Shown here: positions 43,753 to 55,636 of the stretch, piece after piece | Position numbering within the stretch: position 1 is the first letter of the stretch | Layout of the letters: the number at the start of each line of letters is the position of its first letter | NCBI RefSeq assembly: GCF_011386835.1 | Contig: NC_088796.1 | Location: forward strand, 26,677,011-26,741,010 | From: Chrysemys picta bellii | Taxonomy: Eukaryota > Chordata > Testudines > Emydidae | Reading direction: 5' to 3' | Length of the DNA: 64,000 bases | Made by a program: the position numbers and the translations under genes | Notes under the pieces: generated by a model | What the model was told of the DNA's origin: nothing | Databases searched by the model: none | Seen by the model: only the letters and a program-made list of their open reading frames with translations

Positions 43753-44702
43753 TGTTAGAGAAGGCAAGGTCAAAGAAATATGCCTTTCACTTGGAGCAGA
43801 AAATGGTGAGGTTTGTGATGCTCCTTAGTTCCTGTGGGAGGTATTCCACAGTCTTGGACTGTCCCCTGGAGAAAGTTTTTTGTCTCTTGTACAGATGAGT
43901 TTTAATCTTATTTGTTCAGAGTTCTGTTGTGCCAGAGGAGATCAACCTTGACCTTCATCCCAGAGCTTTAGTCTCTTTTAGATATTCTGGACCCACAGCA
44001 TGTAGCATTTGGAAGATAAGGACCAAGACCTGGAACTTGATTAAAAATTCGATGGGAATCCAGTGTAGGGAGTGGGCCTGTGTGGTTTGGGAAATGCACT
44101 TCAGCATTGTGTAATAATTGGAGTCTCTTAAGCCACCAAAGTTTTCATGCCCAGGAATATCGTATTGCTATAGTCCAGCTAGAAGTGAGGAAAGCATGGA
44201 TAACTGAGGTCAGATCTTCATTAAAAGGGGTGGGATTGAGTCTCCTAACCAATGGGAAGAGTTTGAAAGCATTATTTGGAGATGCTGCTATGTGAGAGCT
44301 CAGCATCAGCCAGGAATCCAAGAGTACTCCTGGACTGGAGACTGAGTTGACTAATTATGTGTGTGTAACTTCAACCAAGGGAGACTGCACCATGGCTGCG
44401 AATTCCTCAAAATACTTTCCTATGCCAATGAGCATCACCTCTGTCTCGCTCGGGTTCAGCTTCAGCCAGCTGCTGTTCATCATGAGCTTATCTCATCCAA
44501 GCATTGGGCCATCTTGGTGATAGTAGTGTGGTTGTTTGTGGTGAAGGACAGGTAGAGCTGTGTGACATCGGCATATTGCTGACAGCTGAGTCCATGTTGT
44601 CTGTGATCAGTTCCGATAGTGACTGTACGTAGATATTGAAAAGGACCAGAGAGAGAATTGATCCTTCTGGGTCTCCACAAATGAGGATACTAGTGGTGGA
44701 AG
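43753..44702 (-). pseudogene. L2/L3-like LINE reverse transcriptase remnant, part 1
   Basis: Minus-strand frames hold GDPEGSILSLVLFNIYVQSL (44636-44695 region), the catalytic box changed to Y-A-D-V (44564-44575), QLYLSFTTNNHTTI, and LKLNPSETEVMLIG near 44420-44465. These are the palm motifs of L2/L3 (CR1-group) reverse transcriptases. The domain is cut at 44702 by a DNA element and continues at 46394. The loss of the second catalytic Asp and several stops make it inactive. Confidence 0.75.
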
Positions 44703-46393
44703 CAGGGCCGTCCTTAGGCATACACAGCTGCGTAGGGTATCTGAAAATTTGGGGCACCACTGGGTCTTAGTGTCCACCCTACCGGCTCTTTCTATCCCTG
44801 TTCTGACCCTTCCTGCAGGCTCCCACCACAGCTGGCTGCTGCAGCCTGGTGACTCTTACTCCGGAGGGGATCTAGTAACTTAAAAGTGAAAAAGCCTTCC
44901 AGCCTGCCAGACCTATTAGCACAACATTGAAACTGTTAAAGAGCCATTCAAGTGGTAATGAAGCTATTTAACAGGCATTTGCCAATCCCCAGGTATATAC
45001 TGTCAGTTTCTGAATTTACTGACAAAAACAGTTGTGCATTACTGTAATATTTACTCAGAACATGTTAGTCTACAGGACCTTAGTTTAAAATTTGCTTTAA
45101 AAATATTTCATTACTGAGTTGGTGAAGATTATAAAATCACATCTCTAAAAAATCCTTGCGTAGATTTTTAGAGGCACAATCATCTTTACTTTAGCCTTAA
45201 ATGCTTGGATCTTCAGACCTATAGTTTTTTAAATAAATCCTTCAAAAGACCACCCTTATCTAAAATACACATTTTAATTTTAATTACTATAGTAAAAAAA
45301 ACTTGCTTCCAAAGTCTTCCTGTCCTTTCTGTCCATGTCTTTCTCCCTTCACACACACCCCGCCCTCGCGCCCATTGTAGAGAGCCCTTAAAGGGACAAC
45401 ACTCCTTTCCTTCCAGATAGCTGGACGAAGAGTTTCCCTTTCTTTACTTCTGACTATCTGATGAACTAGTTTTAAGAGAACCCTCCAGCAAAATCAGTAC
45501 CTAGTAAGATATAAAATCCTTTGTTATGCCTAAAATCTTTGGAAACATATTTTTTTTAAAGTTGGTGAAATTTCATAAACATGTTTATTGTTATGGAGAT
45601 CACACAAAGTAACTTAGTGTTCCCTTTTTCTAAAAGCATTGTTATGAACACACTAAACCTCTGTGACTGATTACTTTAAAATAATGTCTTTGTTTCAGTG
45701 AGTTACTGACTCGCCCTCACTACAAAGTTTTGCAAATAAATTTCTGACAAACTTCACGGCGTATCAAAAAACGTGTAACTAACATTTTTTATTCCCAAGT
45801 TTAGTGCTTTTAATTAGGTACCTTCTGCATGTCCAGTCTTCACCATCTGGCATACAGTGGAAAACATGCTCCATTTTCTTTAGAAAGAAATTGCAGAAGA
45901 GTGGATTTTTTTTTCCCCCAAATGTAATTTGCTTCATTTGGGTTCAGGGATTTGTCTGGAAGGGGGTGAGCAGGGTGGGGGAGGGAAGAGAGGAGGAAGA
46001 CAGTGTGAGGGACAAGGCCTGGGCAGAGTGGGGGCAGGCGGGGGCCACAGGCAGAAGAGGTAGGCTGGGGAGCTAGCTTCCCCAAGTGGCAGCTTCACCC
46101 ACTGCCCATGACAACAGGTAAGAGTGGGTTGGCTTCTGCACACCCAGCATGCACTGCAGTCTCCTTAGGCAGGGGCCATGTTCACAGAGCTGAATGCGCC
46201 TGTGCAGTTCATTCTGCGTGAGGGAGAGGGTATGGGGGTCTCTGCAGGAAACTGTGACTCATCTTGGTATCATTTGCTGCCTCGGCCCTATTTCGCCCCC
46301 ACCCCCTGGGCTGCGAGCCCGGGCTGCTGTCGGGCAGAGGGGCACCAGTTTAATAATACTGCGTAGGGCCCCATAAATCCTAAGGACGCCCTG
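44703..46393. mobile_element. hAT-like element (CAGGGCCGTCCTTAGG ends) splitting a LINE
   Basis: The left end CAGGGCCGTCCTTAGG and the right end CCTAAGGACGCCCTG are inverted repeats with a single-base gap. The 1,691-bp interior is AT-rich at first and GC-rich at the end, with no recognisable transposase. Flanks offer only an imperfect 8-bp TSD (GGTGGAAG against TGTGGAGA). LINE reverse-transcriptase sequence stands on both sides, confirming insertion. Confidence 0.8.
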
Positions 46394-46880
46394 TGTGGAG
46401 ATGCATTTTCCCATCAGTATTTATTGGTGTGTCCCTCCAGGAAGGACTAAAACCATTTTAGCACATTCCCTGGACTCCTGTCACCCCTGATCAACCATGT
46501 TGAATGCTGCAGAGAGGTTCAGGAAGATGAGAATAAATGTTTGTCCTCTGTCCATTGATGGGAGGAGAGGAGATCATCCATCAGTCCCACTAAAGTGGTT
46601 TCAGTTCCATGTCCTGCTCTGAATTCAGACTGTGCTAGGTCTAGAGTATTAGCTTCAGTTAGATGAGCTTGTAGTTGGCTTTTGGTTAATTTCTCTAATG
46701 AGATTGCTCGGGAATGGGAGGTTTGACACAGGGTGGTAGTTATCTACAACCAATATATCCAGGGTGGGTTTCTCCAGTGTTGGCTTGACTATTGCATGTT
46801 TGAAGGAAGATGAGACGATTCAAGTCCAGGTGTGGATTCTGAAAATTGACCCTCCAAAGTTCCATGGGCTTCAGATCCAG
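46394..46880 (-). pseudogene. L2/L3-like LINE remnant, part 2
   Basis: It continues the LINE upstream on its coding strand. Minus-strand pieces read like the N-terminal RT region (for example a DDLLSSHQWTEDKHLF-like segment). No clean frame remains. Assignment is by continuity across the insertion. Confidence 0.5.
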
Positions 46881-47844
46881 GGATATAGACTGAATCCATC
46901 TTCAGTTGTGTCCAAAATTTCCTTTCATTAAACTATGTGAAATGAGTTTAGTGGTCTCAGTCCAGTTAGCAGTTTCCATATCACAAAAACTGGTAGCCTT
47001 GCCAGAGAGGCGAAAGACTGAATTCCGTGCAGGCCAAATTATCACCTTCCCCATAGAGCTGGTCCCTCCAGAAATGGTCGAGGCATATTTGTCAGAGCAG
47101 TGTGAGAGAACTTGAACTGCTGTAGAACCTGTTGGGAATCTGCACAACTTCATTGTCCTGAGCTGCCAATCTGGCTCTCACAAATATGTTTCCAAATGGA
47201 AGAAAAACATTTAAATGACATTTCACCCCATGCTTCTCTCAGCTGTTTTCATCAAATGAGCACGGGTGTAGGACAACATCCTGATCCAAGCTTTACTTCT
47301 TCCCACCCCACTCCTATTCAAGTCCAGACCCTAGCTTGAATGTGGCTTTTCATTTCTGCAGCTCTATAGACGCATATTTCCAATTGGAAAAAAACAGTTG
47401 GCTTGATGACACTAATGCAGCATTTTTTGGCCCTGGGTTACTCTGCATCTCATGCTGAATGAATTCATTCAGGTTCACAGGGAGAAAGGGCTGACCAGGC
47501 AGCAAAAACCTTGGGAGCTTGATTACTGCAGCTCTTTGGAAAGGCCCATAGGTGGTTGCAGTTCCAGTTCCAGTTAGGTTGCCTTTTCTCATGATAAAAA
47601 TCACTGTACTAAAACTACAATTTGTATGGTACAGCAAATACCATCCTGTGGCCAGTATACTAAAAAAGACCATTTTTAAAAAAACGTTGGGTATTATGAT
47701 GGCAAATTCTGTTTTTCAGCCTCTACAACAAACTTTTCCATTTAATTTATTTGATTTTTTTTTCACAAAGGAGATATTCCAGCATTTTTAAAAGTGATTT
47801 AATTTAGGTGGATGCAATTGTACACCACTAGCAGCAGAACTATT
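46881..47844. other. Unassigned sequence
   Basis: Overlapping small frames of 69-107 codons occur on both strands (46902-47153 and 47350-47673). None resembles a family I can name. It could be an old retroelement. Confidence 0.3.
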
Positions 47845-48073
47845 GGTCAAGATTTTCAAAACTAGGTGCTAAACGTCAGCACCTAAATCCCTTATTTAGG
47901 TGCCTAAATAAGTGGCCTGATTTTAAAAGTGCAGAGCATCTGGTTGCTTGCGTTTACATCACTGGGAACTGCTGGGTGCACAGCATTGTTGGAAATCTGA
48001 TCACTTATTTTAGTTACTGACCTAAGCACTAAAGGGATCTAATGATAAGTGTCCAGTTTTGAAAATCTTGGCC
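47845..48073. mobile_element. Palindromic repeat (AAGATTTTCAAAACT ends)
   Basis: GGTCAAGATTTTCAAAACTAG and the inverse CCAGTTTTGAAAATCTTGGCC form the ends, about 18 of 21 matching. The centre has GCACCTAAATCCC and GGTGCCTAAAT pieces. It is a common short reptile palindrome. Confidence 0.65.
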
Positions 48074-48933
48074 TTTATACTGGCTGCAAACTAGAGATGG
48101 GCTTGACCTAAATCTCAGTATTGAACACCCCTGGCTGTTAGCAGTATTCAAAATCTCAACCTTGATTCTAATTTTGCAAATGTCCCCTGTCTTTATAGCA
48201 GGCTAATCCAAAATTCCAGAGCTAAACAATCCTAAAATGTAGTTTTCAAAATCTGGGTCAGAATTCTGTGGCTTGAAAGCCTCTGTATTTCCTACCCCTG
48301 ATAAATTATATCCCTTGAAACAAAAATCAGTTGACCTAATGCTGACTGTTTCTGTATGTGCTAGCTGTTTAGAAAGGCTAACACCCAGATGATTACATTA
48401 TCCTTTGAAGTGAACACTCTCCTAAAGATAAATGGCTGATGTTAACACCTCAGTTGCTGCTATTGCTTTAGTCTGTCTGGTTGAGGTCTCCACAAGGCCA
48501 AAGTGTATTGTTTTATAGGTTGGAGGTTATCTTCACATCTACAAGGGCAGAACACTTCATTTCCTTTTTTTTCCCCTCCTCCCCCCCCAAACGTTTGGAT
48601 TCAGGAGAATGTAGGAAAACATGTGGCAAAGGCCCTTAATCTGCAGAATCTCCAGAATTTCCACACCTGACTTGTCTACCTGGATTACAGGATTTTTGAT
48701 TCATGCAACCAAAATGGATTCAGTGTCAGATAGAAAATCAAACATGAAGGACCCCAAGAGGCTTTAAGGTTGTAGATAATTTGCCAGAGTCTGAACAGTT
48801 TGTTTGCCTCTTGTTCTGTTTTTAAACAAATTGAACAGTTATGGCCAGGGTTTCCAAAAGGACTCAATGTAGCCCTGACTCTGCTCCCACAGCTCAGAGA
48901 TAGGACAATGCTGAGTAGTTAAAATGCCAGTGG
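48074..48933. other. Unassigned sequence
   Basis: Nothing recognised. Confidence 0.4.
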
Positions 48934-49045
48934 CTTGGCTACACTAGCGTTCTTACTGTTGCTACCATCAAGGGAACTGCATCAATGGTAGCAATGCTGG
49001 GATTTTTTTTAAAGGGTTAGTGTAGTATATTCACAGACAACACTC
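48934..49045. mobile_element. Mini palindromic MITE
   Basis: GGCTACACTAGCGTTC and the inverse GGGTTAGTGTAGTAT flank an inner hairpin (GTTGCTACCATCAAG against ATCAATGGTAGCAAT). Confidence 0.55.
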
Positions 49046-49074
49046 TATCAGTGATCCACTATAATAATATTTTG

Positions 49075-49250
49075 CTGGATTCACCTAGCTCTTTTCATTC
49101 AGATCTCAAAATGATTTATAAACATGCATTCAGCTTTGCAACACTTCTGTAATGTAGTCAAGTTTCACTATAGCCACGTTTTAGATGGGGCATCTGAAGC
49201 AGAGAGAGGGCAATAGAAGTGTCAATTGGGACCCAGACTTGAGGTACTCC
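49075..49250 (+). repeat. MIR-like SINE fragment
   Basis: AGATCTCAAAATGATTTATAAAC and a GATGGGGCATCTGAAGCAGAG piece resemble the TCTCAAAGCACTTTACAAAC and GGGGAAACTGAGGC parts of MIR-type elements. Confidence 0.45.
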
Positions 49251-49409
49251 AAATCAGTCTGAAAACTTTGTCATTAAACCTGTTCCTGGTAGGTCTAATG
49301 GGTAGGCTGAAATAGTAAAGACCACTCTGCCCTATCTAAAGTAGACCCCTACTCTTGGTATAACCAGTGGTGTTGCACCAGTGGGTGATATTAAGAACAA
49401 ATGTAAATC

Positions 49410-49581
49410 AAGATTTTCAAAAGTGACTAGTGAATGTGAATGCCTCCACTTTTGGGTGGGTAACTTGGGACACCTTAAAGGAGTGTGATTTTCAGAGAGC
49501 ACCCAACCTCAGCAAATCAGGCCCCTTTAAGGAATCTCAGTTTGAGCACCTACCTTCACTAGTCACTCCTGAAAATCCTGG
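49410..49581. mobile_element. Palindromic repeat (GATTTTCAAAAGTGACTAGTG ends)
   Basis: AGATTTTCAAAAGTGACTAG and the inverse CTAGTCACTCCTGAAAATC are the arms, and the middle (ACACCTTAAAGG against CCTTTAAGGAATC) is also inverted. Confidence 0.7.
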
Positions 49582-50810
49582 CTCATGCAGATAACCTTGT
49601 TGGATCCCTCAGGCCTTATTTTTGACTCTCATGCCTCACTCGCAGAACAAAATACAGTCCTGAAGGGATGAACCTTATAGAAAAGCAAGGTATTTGCAAG
49701 TTCACAAGCCTCTAAGGGCCACTCTCACAGGCCTTTCCAGCAAGCCCAGAAGGAATTTGACCACCCACAAACAGATTTTGTTCTAAAAGGACTTACAGAT
49801 CAGAACTAATGTTTGTCTCATGGAGATATGCTTCGCTGTGAAGCAAACTATCAGAGGGTATGATTGATTTCCTTCATGCATAAAAGACTAGCTCACAAAC
49901 TAAATTATATCTTGCCGCAAGATGGAGATGAACTGCACATGCCAAGATGATCCACCAAAGTAACTTACATCTGAAGCACAAAGGAGGCCTGTACACAACA
50001 GGTTCATCTTTTTGTAACACAAGAGGAGTTTAAGGAGGCTTTGTGGGAAACAATAACAAAAAGACACAAATGCCTTAGGATATGCCTGGAATTCATTGAA
50101 GTAATTTGGGGAAATTATCTAGATCTCTGGCCAGTTAGTTACATCAAAAGAGTAGCAAAATCCTTGCTTGGAAACATCAACAGATGCAAAGAGGACTATT
50201 TGAAAATGGGCAATGCATCCTGTTCTGAAACAACAGGACAAGGTAATTCTCATTATTCATCTGGAAATGTTTGAGGGAGTTTAGCTTGTGCAAAGCCGTC
50301 TGTGGTTTCTTGGTACTGCCAGCAGCCACTCCAGTTTGTCTGTGACTGTGGTGCATTGTGTCCTTGGCAATGGATGGGAAAAATTACTCGTGACTCTTGT
50401 TAAAGCTCTTATAAAATGCTTTGTTAGAGAGAAAGAGAGAGAGACATCTTAAAGCATTGCAAAGCTGCATTTTCTAATTTTGCATGAATGGTCAAACAGG
50501 CTTGCTCTCCCTTTCCATCTTCAAGGCTACTTGTCTCTTTGCAGAGAGACCAGGGAGGGAATCACACTGATGGTAGAAAGAAAAACAACCCTGGAGTGTA
50601 ACACCCCTCAGGCATTGGAGTGCAGGAAATCCAGATCTCAATCTGAATTTTTCAGCCCAAATTTTTGTAAATGTGTTTTTATACACTGTGTAATTAACCC
50701 ATTGAACTTATTTCTACAAAATATCATTGAGACAAAGAGCTTAGCAAGATTTATAAAAAGGATCAGACATTTTATGGATGAGTAGTTGCATTAGACAGGA
50801 ATATAATTTC
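49582..50810. other. Unassigned sequence
   Basis: A (GA)n-like tract occurs near 50429-50444. No exon is recognised. Confidence 0.35.
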
Positions 50811-51015
50811 TAGATGGGATATAAACCCTTATACTTCAGGGAAGAGCCCACCATTAACTGGGTAAGCAAGAAACTTCCCCCACAGGCAGGTTATTCTGTA
50901 ATTGTCAGTTAAGGGGTTTCTTGCACCTTCCACTGAAGCATGTGGTCCTAGCCCTGTTGGAGAACAGATCCTGGATTGGACAATTTCCTGAACCAAACAG
51001 GTATAACAATACCCA
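50811..51015 (+). mobile_element. CR1 LINE 3' end
   Basis: AAGAAACTTCCCCCACAGGC, GGTTATTCTGTAATTG and GGGGTTTCTTGCACCTTCCA are the CR1 3' UTR, as at 18590-18710. Confidence 0.85.
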
Positions 51016-51635
51016 TGATCCATTGTAAGAAAAATATATCACTGAAAACATTTACCACGTACTGCACTGCTGTGTTTATTCATAGGCCATGGTAGGTGTC
51101 AAAGTATCTTTGTTTTAATAATTCCTTTACACAATGTCTGGCTAATTGAAACCAGGAAAGAAATTGAGAAATCTTTAATTTGACACCTTCAAACAAGAAC
51201 AATGTCACAGAAAATAGTTTTTGGCTTTTAAACTTTTTGAATGTCACTTTAAGATTTAATTGAATTTAAAGGGACTTAAGCACATGCTCAAAATTAAACA
51301 TACACTTAAGTGCTGTGCTGAATGATGGCCTAAGTAACTTTAAATGACCAGGGTCTAATTTTGAACTATCTCAAATTAATTTACTCAATTACTCAATTAA
51401 TTTGGCAAATCCAAAAAGTGCCCAAGCTAGGGTTTAGCTTTCTCTTGCCTCTGAATTGCCTCTACTTCTTATTTTTCCTCTATAACTGTGAGTTTGTAAA
51501 CAAACAAACAAACAACCCCCCCACCCCCCCACAAATAAGAAAACTCTGGTCTTGTCAAGACTGAACCATAAAATAGTTTTCCTTCTCTATTGAATCATCT
51601 GCTTAGAAGAATGTAACAGTAGAAAGGGGACACAT
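51016..51635. other. Unassigned sequence
   Basis: It contains a small repeat scrap at 51268-51335 (CTTAAGCACATGCTC, ACACTTAAGTGC) and an ACAAACAAACAAAC-C run at 51499-51530. Confidence 0.4.
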
Positions 51636-51950
51636 ATCAGGAGGTAGCCGTGTTAGTCTGTATCCACAAAAGAAACAAGGAGCATAAGCTTTCGTGGGTA
51701 AAAAACCTCACTTCTTCAGGTGCACCATCTCCTTGTTTTAGCAGAAAGGAGAGGCAAGGTGGGCGAGGTAACTTTTTTATTTTTTTTATCAATTTCTGTT
51801 GATGAAAGTGACAAGCTTTCTAGCTACACAGCACTCTTCTTCAGAAAGCTTCTCTCTTTCACCAACATAAGTTGGTTCAGTAAAAGATATGACATCACCC
51901 ACTTTGTCTCTCTAATATCCTGGGACCAACACAGCTACAACAGCACTGCT
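51636..51950. repeat. Abundant reptile repeat with GCCGTGTTAGTCTGT end
   Basis: The start GGTAGCCGTGTTAGTCTGTA and the end GGGACCAACACAGCTACAAC are roughly inverted. Inner pieces GAAAGCTTCTCTCTTTCACC and GTCTCTCTAATATCCTGGGA match 55541-55636. Class not asserted. Confidence 0.6.
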
Positions 51951-52232
51951 TATAGCAATAGGAAGGAAGCAGTTTTCTCTAGAAGACTTTTCTTTAGTGG
52001 AAAATGGCATCTCTGACATGAATGACTGATTCAGGAAATAAATTCCGCTAAATTTGATGTGTCTCATACAAGCTCAGATATATTTTCATGCATCTAAATG
52101 TCAATAACTCACCTTTCAATTTAACTGTAAGAAACAGTGTTAGCATAATGGTTGATTTGGGATCATCCCAATTCTTCTTCTCAGCTTTCTACTGTCCCGT
52201 TAGAATGGCCTATGGCTTGGAATTCATTAAGG

Positions 52233-52272
52233 CTGTAGGTTTTGTGACTGGATTCAGTCACAAAACCTACAG
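52233..52272. repeat. Perfect hairpin, 18-bp arms, 4-nt loop
   Basis: CTGTAGGTTTTGTGACTG at 52233-52250 and its exact complement at 52255-52272 flank GATT. There are no mismatches. Confidence 0.9.
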
Positions 52273-52336
52273 GAACAAAGCTCAAATAACTCCCCCTGTC
52301 ATAGTAGAAGGGAGCAGTGCCACCTCCGTGGCATCT

Positions 52337-52354
52337 TCCACAAGATCTTGTGGA
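52337..52354. repeat. Perfect 18-bp palindrome
   Basis: TCCACAAGATCTTGTGGA is its own reverse complement. It lies 65 bp beyond the hairpin at 52233-52272. Confidence 0.9.
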
Positions 52355-53532
52355 GACCCCTCTGTGAATGCAGGAACCTGCACCTGGGGAGACAGTGGCC
52401 AATGGCAGGTCTGGAAGAATGTACAAACTGTAGGGTTTTCATTCAAAGTTAATTCTGATGGAGCCTTTTGTGTGTTCTTGCATCTTGCTAAAGGGATTCA
52501 GAGGGCAGTGGCAGGCCTGAGAGGCCCTGGAGTCAGATGGGGCCTAGAAGAGGTAGGAGGGAGTTGGGGGCACAACCAGAATTTTTCTAATGTGGAGGCC
52601 CAGATTACCTGCCAGGTAGCGGAGGTCATTACAAAAGGCATATGGCCCTAAAAGTCTCTATTTGTACATATACAGAAAATTAAAGTACAAAATCAAGGTG
52701 TCAGGGTGTGAGTGCAAGATTGCCAATCACATTCTCTACCATGATAGGCCAACCACTATGCACTTTCAGTAGTGCTAATCTAGTGAGTCAGCTTTCTCCC
52801 ACAGTTGATCATGTATAGCTCTTTCTTCACTTGAAAGCACCAGAGAGATCCTTCAGCATAACAGTTGAACTAGCAGCATAGCCATAATTCTCAGTAGATG
52901 GGAGATATTAGGGTAACTTGTGGCATTTCAGTGTACCAGTGTTTTGAGCACATTTGGTGGCATTTCTTCTTCTGGACTATTTGCCCATTTGAGGTGCCAC
53001 CTGTCTACTTCAGGAGCAATCACAGTGAGATGTGCTATATCGGACTATTACACCTCCAATGAGACAAAATGATTGTCACCAACTTCATCACCGTAGTAGA
53101 ATTAGGTAATACTTCATGTTTCTAATTCCTGTGAAATGGGCTTTTTGAAAAAGTCCATTTGCAAATTAGTAACAACACCCAATAAAATATACTATGTAAT
53201 TGCATAACTAAATTAGCTCCATTATTGATTCATCAAAAGAGTCAGCCGGGTGCTTAGGCAATAAGTACCAAAGATTTCTATATCCCTCACATAAATCTGC
53301 AAAACAATTGGTCTATTCAGTGATCACAAAGTTGAGATATGGTGAAGGATTTATTGTTGATAGAAGTCTTCTGGTCTTCTATACAGTAGTTGCTGTGATG
53401 TCTCTCTATATCTGCTTGCTTTGGAGTCCTCATAGGAATGTTCAGTTCTTCATATATGCTATCTAACTGCTTTGGTAAAGAGGGATCTAAACAATGTTTC
53501 ATGGTTATCTCATACATTTTTTAGTATATGGA

Positions 53533-54646
53533 TGATGGGCTATACTATTATGGTCACCACTTTTATAAGACTATGATAAATTTTGTGCAAAGTAGGTCTT
53601 GTGAGGTATCAGTTGAAAACTCATAATCTGCTGAACATTATCACCCTGGTGTAAAATGTGTGTCAACATTGTATGTAAAGTTATAAGTTTCTACTGTATA
53701 ATGTTGCTGTAACATGTTCCAGAGTTAGAAAGGCAGGCTCAAACCAATTTTTCAGAGACAAAGACACACTAGCCACCAGACAGGTGTTAGAGGGCGATCA
53801 CCTACTTAAGCAGCCATTGTCCAGTGGGGGGGAAGGTATAAAAAAGAGATTTACATTTCATCTCAGGGACGATTTAAACCTCACATCCACAACAGACTGC
53901 ATGTCACCATGAGTCAGCAAGGATGTTTCTAGCACAAGAAATTGAGTTATAAAGGGGGAGGAAAACACTGGATTTCACCTTTCTTCCTCCCATCTCTCTG
54001 CTGAGGACATCGACTCTCAAAGAACTGAACTAAGGGGGAGTGGTCCCAGGCTGGAAGGAGACCCAGCCTATGAAATTTACAACAGCATATGGTGAGACAA
54101 AATATTTGCTTTTAAGTTTGCTTAGCTTGTTAAGTAAAGTTTTATCTTGTATATTACTCTTTTATTTATTTTTTGTAACTAATCCTGACTTTTATGCATC
54201 AGTACTTGTAATCACTTAAAATCTATCTTTCTGTAGTTAATAAACTTATCTTATTGTTTTATCTTAACCAATATGTTTGGTTTAAAGTGTGTGGGAAACT
54301 CCATTTTGAATAAAATAGGTGGTGCATATATCATTTTCCTTTGATGAAATGATGGACTTTCTATGAGCTTGCATTGTTCAGTAGTGTCCTGGACAGTACA
54401 AGATGCACATTTCTGGGAGAATAAAGCTGGGACTTGGGAGCTTGCTGGTGTCGCCCTGTATGTAATAGATGAGCAACTGGTCAAAGTGCTCATGTGTTCA
54501 GCTGGGAGCGAATGTACATGTTGAAGGCTGTGTGAGCAGGCCAAGGGTGGCTGTTTTGACAGCAAAGCAGTGTAAAAGGCACTGGTTAGAGAGTTAAGGG
54601 GACACCGCTATTCAATGGTCCAGACTGTACCCTGAGTAATGTCACA
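53533..54646 (+). repeat. Solo LTR inserted in the hAT pseudogene
   Basis: It runs from TGATGGGCTATACTATTATG to GAGTAATGTCACA, with AATAAA at 54240-54245 in GTTAATAAACTTATC followed by TTGTTTTATCTTAACC. I recall this as a common reptile LTR. A 4-bp ATGG occurs at 53528-53531 and 54647-54650, offset by one base on the left, so it is only a candidate TSD. No internal proteins adjoin it. Confidence 0.7.
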
Positions 54647-55540
54647 ATGGTAAACTTCATTCACCAACTGATTAGCAGCAAAAATGTTCAGATTTATTTT
54701 CTGTAGTTCTTTGGACAAGGGCAGGACAACACTTGAAATGCTTTCCATGTCAGCTATGAAAATTGATCATGGTATAGAACATTTGTGCTTTTAGTGCAAC
54801 CTCCTTTAGTGGCATGCTTTGTATTTCCTCTAGGGCATCAACAGCAGCTGAAAATAGTTCCACAAATACGACGACAGTCATGGCACTCCATCTACCAGAT
54901 TTCTCTCACAGGCTTGAGTCTTGAATGCACCACAGCTGGAGTTACCTTTTTGATTATCTTGAATAAATATCTGATCACTGAGCAGACTGGGAAAGGGCGG
55001 GGAGGAACCCATGCAAGTTTCCTGCACTGTGCCAATAGTGCTGCAGATCATTGGACGTGTTGCTGCACTAATGATGGCCAGATTTAAGACATTGTAGCAA
55101 TGCATGTATGTAGCTTTGACTTTTGCTTAAACACTATGGCATGCTTATTGTGCTGGCTTCATCATAGCCTTGTCCAGAGAGAAATTCCAAATTGAGTCCA
55201 TGTTTTGCCAGCTCCTGATGGGTTACAGAAACTAAGTCAGAGATGGTTATATCCTCAACACTGACGTAGGTTAGAAAATCCTCAGCTATGGAATCCTCAG
55301 AAACATAGCATATTGTAAGGACCCACAGGGCTAGAAGCCAGGTCTGTGGAGTGGGGGACAGCTGACATTCCCATATCACCAACAGGAGGTCACGCAGAGC
55401 TTCCTCCATGGAGCATGTGGAGATTAGGTGCCACAGAATATACTGCCCAAAGGGTCCAAGGCCTTCTGATTGGCCATGCTCACTATTTAACCCTGGAGGG
55501 TCCCCCTAAAAGTTGTCTGAGAATGAGCTACACAGAGCTC

Positions 55541-55636
55541 TAAAGCTTGTCTCTCTCACCAACAGAAGTTGATCCAATAAAAAACATTGCTCACCCACGT
55601 TGTCTCTCTAATATAATGGGACTAACACGGCTACAA
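55541..55636 (+). repeat. Reptile repeat fragment inside the hAT pseudogene
   Basis: AAAGCTTGTCTCTCTCACC, then GTTGTCTCTCTAATATAATG and GGACTAACACGGCTACAAC match the right part of the 51636-51950 repeat. Confidence 0.65.

Larger units (their letters stand above)
51951..53289. other. Unassigned sequence with strong palindromes
   Basis: A 187-codon frame (52088-52651, +) resembles no family I know and crosses two perfect palindromes, so it is probably not a gene. The palindromes are listed separately. Confidence 0.35.

Noticed and set aside
52088..52651. 187-codon frame as a gene
   Set aside because: It crosses two perfect palindromes, shows no motif, and a minus-strand frame overlaps it.
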